Part shown: positions 6,714 through 7,373 of the stretch, piece by piece | Numbering within the stretch: position 1 is the first letter of the stretch | Layout of the letters: each line of letters begins with the position of its first letter | NCBI GenBank assembly: GCA_013297585.1 | Contig: JAAFHG010000173.1 | Coordinates: 1 to 7,373, forward strand | Direction: 5' to 3' | DNA from: Chitinophagales bacterium | GTDB taxonomy: Bacteria > Bacteroidota > Bacteroidia > Chitinophagales > Chitinophagaceae | DNA: 7,373 bases | Made by a program: the position numbers and the translations under genes | The notes under the pieces: generated by a model | What the model saw: the letters and a program-made list of their open reading frames with translations, nothing else | The model's database searches: none | What the model was told of the DNA's origin: nothing

Positions 6714-7373
6714 ATGAACAAGTATATAAAAATTAACCCCGCAGACAATGTGGTAGTGGCCATAGAAGATTTAGTAGAAGGCGATTTATTAACAGTAGAT
6801 GGTGTAGCTATTGTTATTAAAAATCCGGTACCTACTGGTCACAAAATTGCGTTAGTGCCTATTGCGCAAAATGAGAACATCATTAAGTATGGTTATGCTA
6901 TTGGTCATGCCACTACTGATATAGCACAAGGTGAACACGTGCATACGCAAAATATTAAAACCAACTTGCACGACAACCTTGAATATGCCTATCATCCTGT
7001 ACATCCAAAATTGGATATACCCAAAAGCGATATCAAAGTAAATGTGTACGCAAGGGCTGATGGTAATTATGGTATAAGAAACGAGTTGTGGATTGTGCCT
7101 ACGGTGGGTTGTGTAAATGGCCAAGCACAAATGATTGTGAACCGTTTAAAAACTGAGCTAGACGTATCGCATATAGATGATATTCGTGTGTACACACACA
7201 ACTATGGTTGCTCACAATTAGGTGATGACCATGAAAATACCAAAGCTGCTTTATCGGCTTTAACCAAGCACCCAAATGCAGGCGGTATTTTTGTAATGAG
7301 CCTCGGTTGCGAAAACAATCAGCAATCTGAATTTAGAGTTGCAATGGGTAATTTTGATAAAGACCGAGTAAAA
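6714..7373 (+). CDS. uxaA: Altronate dehydratase, N-terminal 220 residues (cut by window edge)
   Basis: An open frame runs from ATG 6714 to the last base with no stop, giving 220 of the roughly 495 residues usual for UxaA. An in-frame TAA at 6702-6704 limits the start to this ATG. Residues about 11-83 form the SAF domain, including YGYAIGHATTDIAQGEHVHT (59-78). The altronate/galactarate dehydratase core follows, with GIRNELWIVPTVGCVNG (120-136, C133), HNYGCSQLGDDHENT (162-176, C166) and SLGCENN (196-202, C199). The enzyme is cytoplasmic, metal-dependent, and dehydrates D-altronate to 2-keto-3-deoxy-D-gluconate, directly following UxaB. Galactarate dehydratase GarD is a relative, but the UxaB neighbour supports UxaA. 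AGAGG at 6707-6711 ends only two bases from the ATG, too close for a usual Shine-Dalgarno site. Confidence 0.94.
   Translation, partial: MNKYIKINPADNVVVAIEDLVEGDLLTVDGVAIVIKNPVPTGHKIALVPIAQNENIIKYGYAIGHATTDIAQGEHVHTQNIKTNLHDNLEYAYHPVHPKLDIPKSDIKVNVYARADGNYGIRNELWIVPTVGCVNGQAQMIVNRLKTELDVSHIDDIRVYTHNYGCSQLGDDHENTKAALSALTKHPNAGGIFVMSLGCENNQQSEFRVAMGNFDKDRVK

Larger units (their letters stand above)
488..7373 (+). other. Inferred pectin/galacturonate operon (GH105-PL10-CE8-CE12-uxaB-uxaA)
   Basis: Six consecutive same-strand genes are separated by 3, 0, -11, 6 and 39 bases, leaving no room for promoters at the first four junctions. Four encode exported pectin enzymes and two encode cytoplasmic galacturonate catabolism. 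The 39-base gap 6675-6713 is AT-rich and contains a short AATAC-AA-GTATT palindrome but no clear terminator or promoter, so uxaA is probably co-transcribed. The operon may continue past the window. Co-transcription is inferred from spacing only. Confidence 0.7.

Noticed and set aside
6852..7130. 92-codon open frame on the minus strand
   Set aside because: It lies wholly inside the well-supported uxaA coding region on the other strand and has no recognisable motif.

Overview
The window looks like part of a pectin-degradation locus from a Bacteroidota bacterium, plausibly of the Chitinophagaceae type. The evidence is AT-rich coding DNA, N-terminal signal peptides ending in A-Q, tightly packed genes with no convincing Shine-Dalgarno sequences, and the mix of enzyme families: GH28, GH105 with an extra C-terminal domain, PL10, CE8 and CE12, followed by UxaB and UxaA. 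The taxonomic call is inference from style and families, not from a marker gene.

Layout, all on the + strand. Positions 1-405 hold the C-terminal 134 residues of a GH28 polygalacturonase. An 82-base gap (406-487) follows and contains an imperfect stem-loop. Then comes a tight run: GH105 unsaturated rhamnogalacturonyl/galacturonyl hydrolase (488-2407), PL10 pectate lyase (2411-3445), CE8 pectinesterase (3446-4498), CE12 rhamnogalacturonan acetylesterase-type SGNH hydrolase (4488-5228), tagaturonate reductase UxaB (5235-6674), a 39-base gap, and the first 220 residues of altronate dehydratase UxaA (6714 to the window edge). Gene junctions are +3, 0, -11 and +6 bases, which suggests one transcript with translational coupling. 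The only longer gaps are 406-487 and 6675-6713, and neither holds another gene.

How the genes fit together (inferred from the families). The exported esterases strip methyl groups (CE8) and acetyl groups (CE12) from pectin. PL10 and GH28 cut the exposed polygalacturonate, by beta-elimination and hydrolysis respectively. GH105 removes the unsaturated uronate from the non-reducing ends left by the lyase. Saturated galacturonate would be isomerised by UxaC (not in the window), reduced by UxaB from tagaturonate to altronate, and dehydrated by UxaA to 2-keto-3-deoxygluconate. The operon therefore joins extracytoplasmic depolymerisation to cytoplasmic uronate catabolism. No SusC/SusD pair, transporter, regulator, UxaC or KDG kinase is visible; they may lie outside the window.

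I found no RNA gene, CRISPR array, insertion sequence or undescribed system. The points most worth a second look are the C-terminal domain on the GH105 enzyme, the altered active-site motifs of the CE8 protein, and the stem-loop at 419-452.
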